Of a DNA stretch of 64,000 nt, positions 38,113 to 49,700 are shown one piece after another. This stretch comes from Clavelina lepadiformis. Its lineage: Eukaryota; Chordata; Ascidiacea; Aplousobranchia; Clavelinidae. Under the pieces are notes generated by a model. The model saw only the letters and a list, made by a program, of their open reading frames with translations. It was not told where the DNA came from and did not search any database. The first letter of the stretch is position 1; every line of letters starts with the position of its first letter. The translations under genes and the position numbers were made by a program. Location: assembly GCF_947623445.1 (NCBI RefSeq), contig NC_135244.1:3844001-3908000 (forward strand). The letters are read 5' to 3'.

Positions 38113-41100
38113 TTATAATTTATTTGATTGCTGCAAAACATGGTTTTCTGAGTGAAATTCCTTTATCGAAGAATGGAACAAGGGCATTCCAGTAAATGTG
38201 TTTGGTTTGTAAGATGTCAGCTATAACGTGAAAAAGAAACAAATTGTTACACAACCACATGATTGCAGTAGTAATAGAATCGTCTTATAATTTTCACCAA
38301 CCTCAACCGCAATGTAATCTCCCGGTTCAATACTGCTTTTCTGGGCGTTGTTTCGGCTTGAAGGGATTTCAGTGTTTGGAATAACAACTTTGATGTTTCC
38401 ATCATTTCGGGATAACAAGTAATCGGTAGATTTCGGAGATATCTTTTGAAAGTAAAATACGTAAAAAAAAACTTATACCAATATTAATACGTCTTCACAT
38501 AACACTTTGGTTGCTATTTGCGTGCCTTATGCGTTAACGAATCGTTGTGGTGTCATCAGAGCCCAGTTTTGTTTTTCACCTGTGCGTCCACGCTTAACAG
38601 TTTATTACACATCAGGTTATATATAGACGCTTGGTAATCAGTCATCGCATGCTCTCTATTTCGCCTTTTAAGGTACATTATGCGAGACGATTAAGAGTCA
38701 TGTACGCTACCAGAAATTTTCAGAAAAAGACACTTTGGAAATACGTGAGGTCATTCCTGATAGCAATCACCAGTCTGGTTCATGCCTTACTAATGAACTG
38801 TTCAACTAAACTTTAAATAACTTCAAATTTCACTAAGACTTGGTTTGCGTGCGTCATGGACTTTGTCCCGTTGCTTGACATGACGAATCACGCGTGCATT
38901 GCAACATGTGTGTATGGCTTGCCAAATGCGTGACGTTTCTCATACCTTTTCGACAAGTGCTAGCTGTACCTCGCCCACCAGTGATCGTTGTGTTTGTTCA
39001 AGCAGCTCATAATAAACCTTCATAATTTCCTGTAACCTTTGAACTTTCACCTTTTCGGGTACATCATCGTTCATTTTGTGGTATGCATGGGTTTTCTGTA
39101 TGAAATATGAAACGTAACAAACATCAAGCAAATAAACGTTTTAAGGATATTGAACGGTAAATACACTTGCCTTCCGCATGCTGTACTTGAATAAAAAGGC
39201 GTAATTGTATTTGACCAATCTCATCAATGATATGCTGTCTTCGTGGTCCTCTTCTGTCTCGCCACAAAACCCAGTGATCATGTCAGTTGAAAGTGACACA
39301 TCCGGGATGTAAGATCGAATTCTTTCAACTAAGTTAAGATAATCTTCCCGGGTATGCCTGAATAATCACACAAATGCAAAAACAAATAAATTTTGAACCG
39401 CAGTGTATCGAGTTAAGAGATTTGACCGTAAAAGATGAAAAAGAAAACGTCGCAAACAATGATCTATCTGAAACAACAATAACTGTTTCGGGATACAACT
39501 AACTCGCTTATGATCTGGAAATTAACGCAAGATAAACGATCTTACCCTCTCCTCATCCGTTCTAGGATTCTTGAGCTTCCACTCTGAGCAGGTAAATGTA
39601 TTTGTTTGCATATGTTTGTCCTTTCTGATATTATTTCCAAAACCTGTAAAACCGTATTGTACAAGTTACGTAGTTATACGATTACCGTCCATAGCGGTTA
39701 GCATAACGAAATTTTGTGATAACTGTTAAGTGTTAACATGTTTTTGCAAACTGGACATTTTCGCTCGTGTTTGGTTATCATGTTGGGCTTTCAACGGGAA
39801 TAGTATTGCGTTTGGGGGTGTAGCGGTGACAACAACGTTCACTCACGTTGAACTGCTTTCAAGAGTATTCACAATAACAGGATAAGTTAAAACCTACCTC
39901 ACGTGTTGAGGGCTAAATTAAACTTCAGTTGGGGCAGGAGCAGAATTAGAACATTTATCTTAGTCAGCATATTATGTAATAGTTTTACTTTTATTAACCG
40001 GAAAAAATTGTTTCCATTACCACGCGCGCAAGGTTTCGTTGCGAAAAACATCCGTGATTAACGTAGAAATGTAAATGCAACTACATGGACGTTAAGTTGA
40101 CCTCAAAAATAGAAACGTGAGATAGCTTAATTAAACCAGTTTAATTTTGATGCTTTGTTTTATGGTGTTTTGTATTTTTAATGTAACAAAAAAATTGCAT
40201 TACTTTTGTTTCACTCTCGTATTTCTCGCGAGCGAACTTTGCGTTTGTTTAACTGAGCCAGCTCGTTCGGTTAAGCTAAAAAAACGTAAGATGCGCTCGC
40301 GAGAAATCTGTCCATTGTTCCAGTCTTACACAAAAAGCGCCTTATAAGACTTCCAATAATCTGCGTCAAAATGACGCAAAACCGTAACATTTTTGCGATG
40401 TAGTTAAGCAACAGAAATTCTCAGTTATAATTCTAGAACTGTACTAATCTTATTTACAAAAATATTAAAAGCACAGGTACTACAATGTGAAACAGGAGAC
40501 CGATATTGTCCAAAAAGCATCGTACCTCATCGGGAAAATCTTTTGGATGCGGTGATATGAACCGAATTCGCATTTCAGGGTCAACGCTCGATACTCTATC
40601 AAGTAGATCGGCAAACCTTAGCCCACCAAGCTTTGGTTTGTAAATAGTTTTAAAACCTGTAATATTGATATGATTATATAGAACTCAAGGCTCTTAATAA
40701 TATACACAAAGCCAAAATACAAAGTGGGCTGGAATGGAAACTAAGGTGTTTGTATTCCAACGAAATATTTATCAAACTATGAACGGTAACTGCCATAACT
40801 TGCAAAGTAAACGATTAAATAACTAGATAGAATAACTAATTATTCCAAAAGAATTCCTCTGAATTTAGTATTTGAAATGCTATTCTAGAACGGTTTATCA
40901 AGCAAAGAAACCGAGCATCAGAACTGCTTTAATTTTCACTTTTATAATGGGACTACAAAGTTGTTTGGTAGTTTAGGTGACGTGACAACTATCTAATTGA
41001 CAAAATGCAGCTATAACTCATAACTAACGAAGCATGCAGCTCTTGGTTGGTTATGTGACTTGATTAGTTAATCACATATTTACTATTTATTCATTAACAA

Positions 41101-43106
41101 AACAGTTAGGTGCTGGGCTCACAAAAATGTGACCCGGATTTGATAAGCAGCATTCTTATAACGCCCTTGAGCAAGGCATGGCACAATTGCTTCTGTCTAC
41201 TGGTCCTGGTGAACATGCACATGAATAGAAGTGATAAATCAGTGAAATGCATCACAAATTTAGCACCAAAACAAAAAGACATAATTAAGCTGCACTAACC
41301 TTGACTCATTGGCTCTGCATTCAGGTTAGGCATTCCAACTTCTACACTGGACATGTCTCGGTAACTGTTTACATTTTGGCCAAGTAGGTTAACTTGCTTT
41401 ATTCCCTGAGAAAAAATGTATGGTACAATATAGGCACATTACAACACACAAAAATATAAAAAATGATTTGAATAAATGTAGTTATCTATCTCAGTAAACA
41501 TAATGCAAAGAATACAAGTCATAATTCAAAAATCTAAGAAATAGTTGAATAATACGATAATCCAAATAAGTCTTCACAAACCATATCAGAAAGTTTCCTA
41601 ATTTCATCAACGATGGATTTAACAGGCCTGCTTCTCTCCCTTCCTCTTGTGAATGGGACAATGCAATAGCTGCACATGTTGTCACAACCACGCATGATGG
41701 AACTGAACAAAATGACCAGAATAATGATAACGTGAACTTTACTTCTGGGGATAAAATGTTCATGTTGTACAGCGGAGTAGCCTACTTACACAAATGCTGT
41801 TTTAGTCTTTTCATCAAACCTCACAGGCATAATATCAGCATATGTCTCATCAACCGAAAGCATGACATTAATTGCTGTTTGGCTTTCATTTGTGGCATGT
41901 TCCAGTAATCGAGGTAAATCTCTAAATTATGTATAGAGAAAATTAATATTCTTAAGATCAGAGGTAAGAAATTCATTGATAATGTATGATACACCTTGCC
42001 ACTTTCCAAACACAACAGCCAAATATTATGCTTATAGATATGTACAAAGCAAACCTGGCTGAAGTGACCAAATACTAGTACAATCAAATCGAACTACGAT
42101 AACAGAAAATAAATAGATTTTTGATTAACATCACACACCTGTAAGCATCAGGCCCCGCTACAATATCTACAGCCTTTTCCTTTTCAACAATCTCTTTCTT
42201 AAGTCGCTCAGCCATGCAACCTATTAAACATGTATCACAAAATTTATATCAAAATTTAAGTAACAGAGATGAAAGTGAGCATATGCAGCAACTCAGATTG
42301 TAAAATCTTACCTAATATTCCAATCTTGGGATATCCTGACAGTTTCTTTTCCTTTAAAACAGTTAATCGTTTCCATATTCTGTCCTCTGCTTTTTCACGT
42401 ATTGAGCATGTAACCAAAAGAATAACATCGGCCTGAAAGAAGGCAATTCATACTTGCAACGATTTTTACAACTAGTTCACAAATAAAACAGAACACAACC
42501 ACAACAATATATAAACTTTAAAATAGTTTCAGAGACTGAGAATAAGGATTTACCAAACACTGTGGTGACATTTACAATGCTACCACATAGTACATAACTA
42601 CATATGATACATTTAACTTGTTATTGCATATTTACCTTTTCTAAATTATCAACCCTTTTATACCCATCATCTTTTAAAATAGCCCATGCATACTCAGCAT
42701 CATTAACATTCATCTGACAGCCATATGTCTCAAAGTAAACTGTTTTTCCATTAGGTGGCTTTGAATATGTTGCTTTTTCCAGATAGGGAATGGGCTCAAC
42801 CGTACTGTCATGTAATTGTTTGTTGGTGGCATCATTAGATGCTGACAAAAATTCTTTAATATCAGGAACATGTGAAATGTCTCTCCCTTTTCCTTTGATG
42901 TTCGTTGAATAATTAGTTTTTGCAACAAACATTGACTTGCATTGCGACTTTATTGTATTTGGACAAACTGTGACGTTACACGTTCTTTGTGAAAAACAAG
43001 AAAAATTCCTTGCATGACGTTCATAATGTAAGTTTCTCAATAATCCAGCTTTAGAATGCCGCAAAGGTCTGGTGACAAACTGACATACAAAACAACGCAG
43101 ATGCAT
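38113..43106 (-). CDS. CDK5RAP1: CDK5RAP1, mitochondrial tRNA methylthiotransferase
   Basis: Radical-SAM enzyme that adds the 2-methylthio group to i6A37 of mitochondrial tRNAs. Twelve exons: 42636-43106, 42312-42432, 42139-42220, 41790-41921, 41582-41702, 41300-41405, 40526-40656, 39546-39643, 39171-39357, 38946-39095, 38302-38442, 38113-38220; 615 residues (human about 600). A basic N-terminal leader fits mitochondrial import. The MTTase domain has its three cluster cysteines at C130 (YGCQMN), C166 ([14 protein letters not shown]) and C199 (GCMAE). The radical-SAM motif is C275, C279, C282 (GCDNMCSYC). The C-terminal TRAM-like part ends EPGDYIAVE plus about 35 residues. Intron 9 uses a GC donor. 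The start is the first in-frame ATG of exon 1, and upstream codons lack a better one. An AATAAA overlaps the last codons (38119-38124). Confidence 0.95.
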
Positions 43107-43215
43107 TCTAAGAGAATTGTATTTTGTCAAACTTTTTTGCAGTAAGCTGCAGGTAAGGCACAGCCTACAAAAAGGGCAAAAAAGATTCCATTTTAATTTT
43201 AAGAATTAATGCTAA

Positions 43216-45259
43216 CACAGGCCAACAAAAAATATTTTTTTTCAAAAGGCATGATATGTTAGATCGATTTAGGGGTATATCAGGGAGGCTGAGTCCGAAA
43301 ATGTTATTACTTTTGCTGAATTGGCTCTAGTTTTTGAGATATTGCTTCTTCCTACATATACCATGAAAAGTTAGAAATGTATGCTATAAAGGTTAACAAA
43401 AACTGAAGCCATGTGAAGCAGCTATTTAGTTTTGCCCAAATGTTTAGTGGTCTGGCACAAATTACTCGCTTGGGAGGTAATTAAGACCTTACATTAGTTT
43501 ATATCATCTCCCATCAAGCACAACATAAGCCTTAACATCTACACACAGCATAACATTCTTGATTTGGCAACAAAAATAACGTTTTAACGAGACAGAGAAG
43601 AAATGTTAATGCAATTTTTCTCTCAATAAGATAATTTTGTATACTGTAAAAACATCGAAGGACTTCTTTCATCTATGGGTCTACTTGAATATAAACCAGA
43701 AGAATGGAGGTTATTCAACGACAGCTCCAAAAAAAGTTTGAAATGTGTGCTACTTCACAACGGAAACAAGTTTGCCTGTGTTCCAATTGGCCACTCAGTC
43801 GTTTTAAAGGAACACTACCAACGTGTTAAAATGGTCTTGAAGAAACTTTCTTATGCTGAGCATAACTGGGAGATATGCGTTGATTTGAAAATGGTCAACT
43901 TTCTCTTAGGACAACAAGGCGGCTACACCAAGTACCCCTGCTTTATTTGTTACTGGGATAGTTGGGCCACTGATCAACACTGGATTAAAAAGGAGTGGCC
44001 CATACTCCATACATGAACAGCTTGTGCACAGAGATAAAAACATTGTAAATGAACCTTTGGTCAGTCGTGATCGCATTATTTTACCAACATTGCACATCAA
44101 ATTGGGTTTGATGAAACAATTTGTCAAGGCCTTAGAAAAAGATGGTGCTTGTTTTGATTACCTGTGCAAAGTATTTCCTAGTCTTAGTATTGAAAAGCTG
44201 AAAGCAGGAATTTTTGATGGGCCACAAATACGAAAATTACTTTAAGATCAAGTTTTTCCATCACATATGACTGAAGTTGAGAAGGCAGCCTGGTACTCTT
44301 TCGTTGCAGTTGTAAAAGCAAGCAACTATGTGGATCTCGTAGAAGTGAAGCTTACGAACTTTCAAGCTCTTGGATCAAGGATGAGCATAAAAGTTCACTA
44401 TCTATTCAGTCACTTGGATCGCTTCCCTGAAAACCTCGAAAATATGAATGAGTGAGGAACAAGGTGAAAGGTTTCACCAAGATATCAAATTAATGGAAGA
44501 GAGATATCAAGGTAGATGATTCACATGATGGCAGATTACTGCTGGTGCCTAATGCGAAGCTGTCCACAACAAGACTACAAGCGAAAGTCGTACAAGAGGA
44601 CTTTCCTGCAGATGACTTTAAGCTAATTTGAGTAATTAACTAGAGTGCATCTAAGAACTTCACTAATGCACATCCTGAAATGGATATATTTCTTCGTAAA
44701 GTGTTTTGCTTTGAATACTCCGTGGTAAATGAAAAAAATTGATTGATTGTTCATTTCGTCTATTTTACAAATTGTTGTCTTTCTTGTGTAGGCTTAGGCA
44801 TACTTGGTTTGTTATTACCAAATTACTGCTATTTATTGTTCACTTCAAGCAAGTTTTAATGTGGTATTGGAAGCTTAGTCTCACAAATTGCAATATGTTA
44901 GGAGAATCTGATGAAAATACTAATAAATGGGGCATTTTTTGTGTTGAATATATGGAAACGAATAGATTTATGCAGCACTTCCTCATTTAGCTAATTTCAT
45001 TGTGTCTTTAGCTTTAGCTCATTCTTGTGGTTTTAGTGCACATAGACTTACAACAACATTTAATATAGGCAGTTCCTTAATATAAAATGCAACCTACCTT
45101 CAAATTTAAAAGGTACCAAAAATATCGAAATTCGCTAATATCTTAAAAAATAGAGCCAATTTGCAAAAACTAATGGCATTTTCGAGTTCAGCGCCCCTGA
45201 TATAGGCTACTCTAAAATCGTTCTTACCTTCCATGCCAAAATTTTTTTGTTGGCCAGTG
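43216..45259 (+). mobile_element. DNA transposon with CACTA-like ends, 2044 bases
   Basis: Terminal inverted repeats start CACAGGCCAACAAAAAA at 43216 and, on the other strand, CACTGGCCAACAAAAAAA from 45259. Inner similarity continues over about 130 bases (for example tatatcaggg and aattggctcta in both arms). The trinucleotide TAA flanks both ends (43213-43215 and 45260-45262). A CACT(G)-type end and a 3-base target duplication fit the CACTA/EnSpm (CMC) superfamily, an inference from ends and target only. It carries a broken transposase-like gene and sits 110 bases upstream of the CDK5RAP1 start codon. Confidence 0.82.
43660..44630 (+). pseudogene. Broken transposase-like gene inside the CACTA-like element
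   Basis: Successive + frames read as one protein type that I recall as recurrent and multi-copy in invertebrate genomes. The blocks are WRLFNDSSKKSLKCVLLHNG, WEICVDLKMVNFLLGQQGGY, YPCFICYWDS, LHIKLGLMKQFVKAL, GIFDGPQIRKL, LGSRMSIKVHYLFSHLDRFP and ERFHQD. An aspartate in NDSSK, a second in VDLK and a C(2)C motif are compatible with an RNase-H-fold DDE transposase of the CMC type, which is inferred. At least four interruptions (frame changes at about 44017, 44246, 44456 and 44518) make it non-functional. Its position between the terminal repeats supports a transposase role. Confidence 0.7.
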
Positions 45260-45262
45260 TAA

Positions 45263-45761
45263 TCTATACCGGTACTTGTTACATGGGTCTTTAACTTCCA
45301 GAGAAACTAAAATTTAGAAATTAAAAAAGGTTTTCCCAAGGATCTGAATCATTTCAATAAGCTTCTGGATTATCTTCATTTGAGATTTTGACATACTGCA
45401 TGACAACTTGTGACAAATTATTTCGGTCTAAACTTGCTAGGCTACCAGCCTGCCACAAATTTTATCAGTTCAGTTGCAACTGGCCAGTGGGTTTGTTTTT
45501 TGAGGCTATCGGGCTATCCTTAGTGTAGGAATGAACAACTACATCAAAATGATAGCTGGTTTAATGGCAGGCCTGTAAGAAGGGTCCAGTGTACAATATA
45601 AGTTCTGCAGCATGTGCTTGTGCACTTCTATAAGTCTAGGCCTAGTGTTTATTACTGTGGCAGGCCTGCAGTGCTGAATGCTGATTATATTGCCAGGAAG
45701 CCAACAGGCATGATACATTAGGTTATAGGATGTCTATGGTGGTAAAACCCCACTGAACATA
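45263..45761. other. Intergenic, no gene recognised
   Basis: Short stretch between the CACTA-like element and the hAT MITE, with no exon or element recognised. Confidence 0.5.
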
Positions 45762-45769
45762 CCTTACAC

Positions 45770-46080
45770 CGGTGGTTCCCAAACATTTTCAGCTTGAGGC
45801 ACACTAGAAAAGCTATAAAACGCTCGCGGCACACTTACAAGAGAATAAAAGTTGGTTTAAAAAAAATTTATTTTCACGTTTTAATGCGATGAATGTGCTT
45901 AATGGATGGACATGTTCTTATTTATCAGATATTGAAGCAGTTTGAGCGCTTTTAAGTCGCATACCGGTTTGCTTGTCTGCATGCCTTATTTTAAATATTT
46001 CTACAGTTCTTTTCCAAAATTCCAAAAAGATTCGCGGCACACCTGAGAATCTGTGGCGGCACACAGTTTGGGAATCACTG
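45770..46080. mobile_element. hAT-type MITE, 311 bases, with perfect 8-base TSD
   Basis: Left end cggtggttcccaaac at 45770, right end gtttgggaatcactg to 46080, an inverted pair with two mismatches. The second inverted block is the ggcacac motif (left about 45800, right about 46036 and 46055). The octamer ccttacac stands on both sides (45762-45769 and 46081-46088). It is non-coding and of the Charlie-like hAT group judged from the TIR. Confidence 0.92.
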
Positions 46081-46088
46081 CCTTACAC

Positions 46089-46748
46089 TCTTCTTTCTTT
46101 GTTGACAGTGTTTCTTATTACATTACATCCACGAAGCTGAGGGGAACGTTTACCGTCCACAAATATCAACACCGACTAAAACTTCTGCTGTATCGCTAAG
46201 ACTAACCTTGTTTCAAACACAATAAGGGAAATCATTAGTTTCCTGTAATTGATATGCTTTTAGGAATACTGAATAATCTCCACTTTTGAAAAATATATGA
46301 TTGTATTGAAAGATGGATAGTACTACGCCAACAATACAAATCAATTTAAAAGAACAGTACCATAAACATGAACTACATTTCTAGTAATAAAAAAAATACG
46401 AATGCAATATCACAGTTAACTAGCAGGCAAGTGCAAGAAAGTTGTCTCACCAAAACAAGGAAGAAAAGGCAACTATATTGAATATCAGGTTTTCACAAAT
46501 GGAGCACCTAATACATGAGCCAAAGAAATTAATGCATTACTATTAGTGAAGATATTGACCGCATATAAAAACCTGAAATGTACATAAAGAATATACAGGA
46601 TTTTTCAGAAGCGTTTGATAGCACCAACTTTGAGGTATATTTTGAAATTCGATTGTGATAAAAAACTGGATTTGACACAAAACGAAAAGTTGTCCACAAG
46701 GCGTCAAGTCTTTGCTACTCTTTGAATACTTGTAAGGTTTAGTGCAAA
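46089..46748 (-). other. Downstream region of the NEK4-type gene
   Basis: No exon recognised. Probably contains the 3' UTR of the minus-strand kinase gene, whose stop codon is at 46749. Confidence 0.4.
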
Positions 46749-49700
46749 TCAGTAGGCAGTGATGCTACCGCAATGTTTGAAGATAGACTCTTCACAAAAT
46801 TTTAGTTGCCAGATTTTTCCAGCCCATTGCTTGAAGCGAACCTCACCAAGCAGTTCAACTAAACTTTTCTAAAAATGACAACAAACAAATTTAAAGAATT
46901 TTATAAATACTTATATGAAATCCTCAAAGATATGACAACCAACAAACACAAGGACCTACAAATAATTTCAACAAGCATTGAAGATCAGATCAAACATACC
47001 TCTAACTGTTCCTCTTCATAATTACCATCTAGGAGTTCATATGCTCTGTGCAGCAATGGAACGCCGAGTCCTCGAATACAATCTTTGCGCAAAGCAACAA
47101 TTCTGTCCATCAGACGGCCAGTTGAACCAAGAGTTGCTGAATAGAATTCAAGTTTGTTTTATGAAGAATTTTGTGAGCTTGTCAAAAGCCTTGCATATAA
47201 ATTTAGAACAAGTCTTAAACCGAAACAAAACACTGGCCAGCTCGTTTTATCATCACAATACCTTGAGAAATTCCCCTCATAGGTGGAGCACGCATTGGCA
47301 TTTGAACACCAAACACAGTGGCCGGAGGTGTGTTCTTGGAAAGTTGTGGCTCTTCTACCGACTTCTATTGGATGACAACAAAATAGAATAAAACAAAGTG
47401 AATAGTTGAATACGAATTGATAATTCTAATTGCATTGATTTACTTTCTGCTAATTATATTAACTAAACTTATGTTATTTGGCGATTAATTCCTCGTATTA
47501 CTTAACATGTTTAAAACGAAAAGGGAAATGTTATAATTCGCTGTAACTGACACCAACTGTTCTGGGAGTGTGTGAGTGTGAATTTCTACCTAGTCTTCTC
47601 ATACTTGACCATTATAATTTCAATTTTTCTCTTTAAGTTATTGAGTTCAATTGTAGTGTTCAATTAGTTAGCCCGTTTTCTACGAAAATCCTCGCTACAA
47701 AACCTCTCATCATTTTGGTGCTCTGTGTTGACCAAGAGGCTGGTATGACCCGTACGCTCTCATGCAAAGGGTTGGTGTATTAATTGCAGTCATATATCTG
47801 ACCAAGTGATTAAAACCAATAAACCCACGCTGCACGCTTTGCCAAAAAGACCTAATTATTTCATATATAAAATTTGGAAAGTTTTAATCATGTGAAACAC
47901 TGATAAGACAGAAGAGAATAAAAGTCATGAAAACAAGAAAATCAACAAATTACCTTCACAACATTCATCTTTTCCTGGGTTATGCTGGACCCTGAGCTTT
48001 CAGAGAGTTCTTGGACTGGAGTGAGTCTGTTTATTCTCTGCTCCTCAGGAGTGGGAATAGAAGAGAGCTCAATCAACTCATCCTGAGGAGGAGTGAGAGG
48101 AGGAGAGTCTTCCTCAGAGTTCAATTTGAGAGTTGTGTGCAGCAGAGTGTAAAATTGGTTGATTTCTTCCGCTCCAGAACTCTCTTTACGTTTACTGCAA
48201 AAATAACCATCAGTTAAGATTATTTTAAGTTATAAATTCGTTTATCGAAGTTCCCTAAACTCATTTAGATAAGTCAATTTATGACAAAAATAAGCAATCT
48301 GATAAACAACTGAATGGATTTCAGCTTCAGGTTAATGCTGTCTTACCGTATTGCATTTTAAAGTCTTTTTTTTCTTTCGAAAAAAGAGAAAGTTTTCACG
48401 ATGTTAAACATTATGGGTATTACAATATGAAGTATAATAAGGTAATGTAAGACTAATACTAAGTACAAAATCATATGAACTGCTCCATACCTGCGATCTG
48501 ATGCCGAATTTTGTTCATGTTCTTTGCTAACCTGAAACAGATTGAAGTGAGTTTAGTATGAAGAAAAAAAAATTATAAACTTGTCTTACATGATTAGAGT
48601 TGAAAACTTGCAAGTTGCAATAGCATAAAATTGTAATAAAAATTCCATATATTTACAGTAACTGGTGCATCTACAACAACTTCATGAGGTATATGCTTCT
48701 TCTTAATGTCTATAGAAAAAGAAATTTACTAAAATCATTTTAGGAGTGTTCTATCTTATACCGGTATGTTGCAAAGCTCTTCAAAAACAGTTAGAAAACC
48801 TATTGAGATAGATTTGATTCAAAAAACTGTCAATTATCAATTAATTATCAGCGAGGAAACAGCTACCATCTTCCTTCTGTGCTTGTCTTTGTTTCTCTTT
48901 TCTTCTTCTTTCACGAGCTGAACTCACTCTTACTCTACTTGATGAGATAGATGCTTGCTCACTTGAGTTTGGTCGAGAATCACTGTAAAACAACGACGGT
49001 AATAAAAACTTTTAATGGGTAAAATAAATCTTATACATATATATTTATTATAAATCATAAAATGGAAAGGTAAGTATGATCAAAGTTACCGCATTTCTAG
49101 ACTTGATGTCGGAGATGTGGCCCTATTTGCAACGGATGGCAAGGGTCTTGATGAAACAGTCTGTAAAAAGTCACATTTATTATTTGTTTAAGAGCTTGTA
49201 AATATTTGAATTCAATGTGGTGGTGAAGATATCTAAAACAAACAAAATCTAAGTGCCTTAGCCCTTAACTTTACATCCCTGGCATTGGGCTGTGAATTTT
49301 TGATCAATACTGTGAAAACACCTATATTGAGATGAACTTAAGGTTTGGAAGCTATCCATAACAGGTAACTTTTCACTTAGCTTTTTAAAGCACTTCATAC
49401 TTTGAATAACCACATAATCAACAATCACAACAAGCACATACTGCTTTGCTGTCCTCCGATGAGCTGGATGCAGTTGAACCTGCAGATTTTGCTCGCTGAT
49501 AGTCACTTTTGATGGCTCTTGCTTTTGGTTCATCTGGGACATGTTCCTAATAAATACAAGGAAATACCCAATGAGTTAAAACTGACACAATAAAAGCGCC
49601 AATTCAATTTCGTATTTGTAATTACAATTGGCTATACACAAGTACATACCATAATTGAAAACCTTAACAATAACATTCTTTAATATTTTACAAATAAACG

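Noticed and set aside
46978-47391. 137-codon plus-strand open frame
   Set aside because: Antisense to NEK4 exons 14 and 15, whose protein and splice sites are clear.
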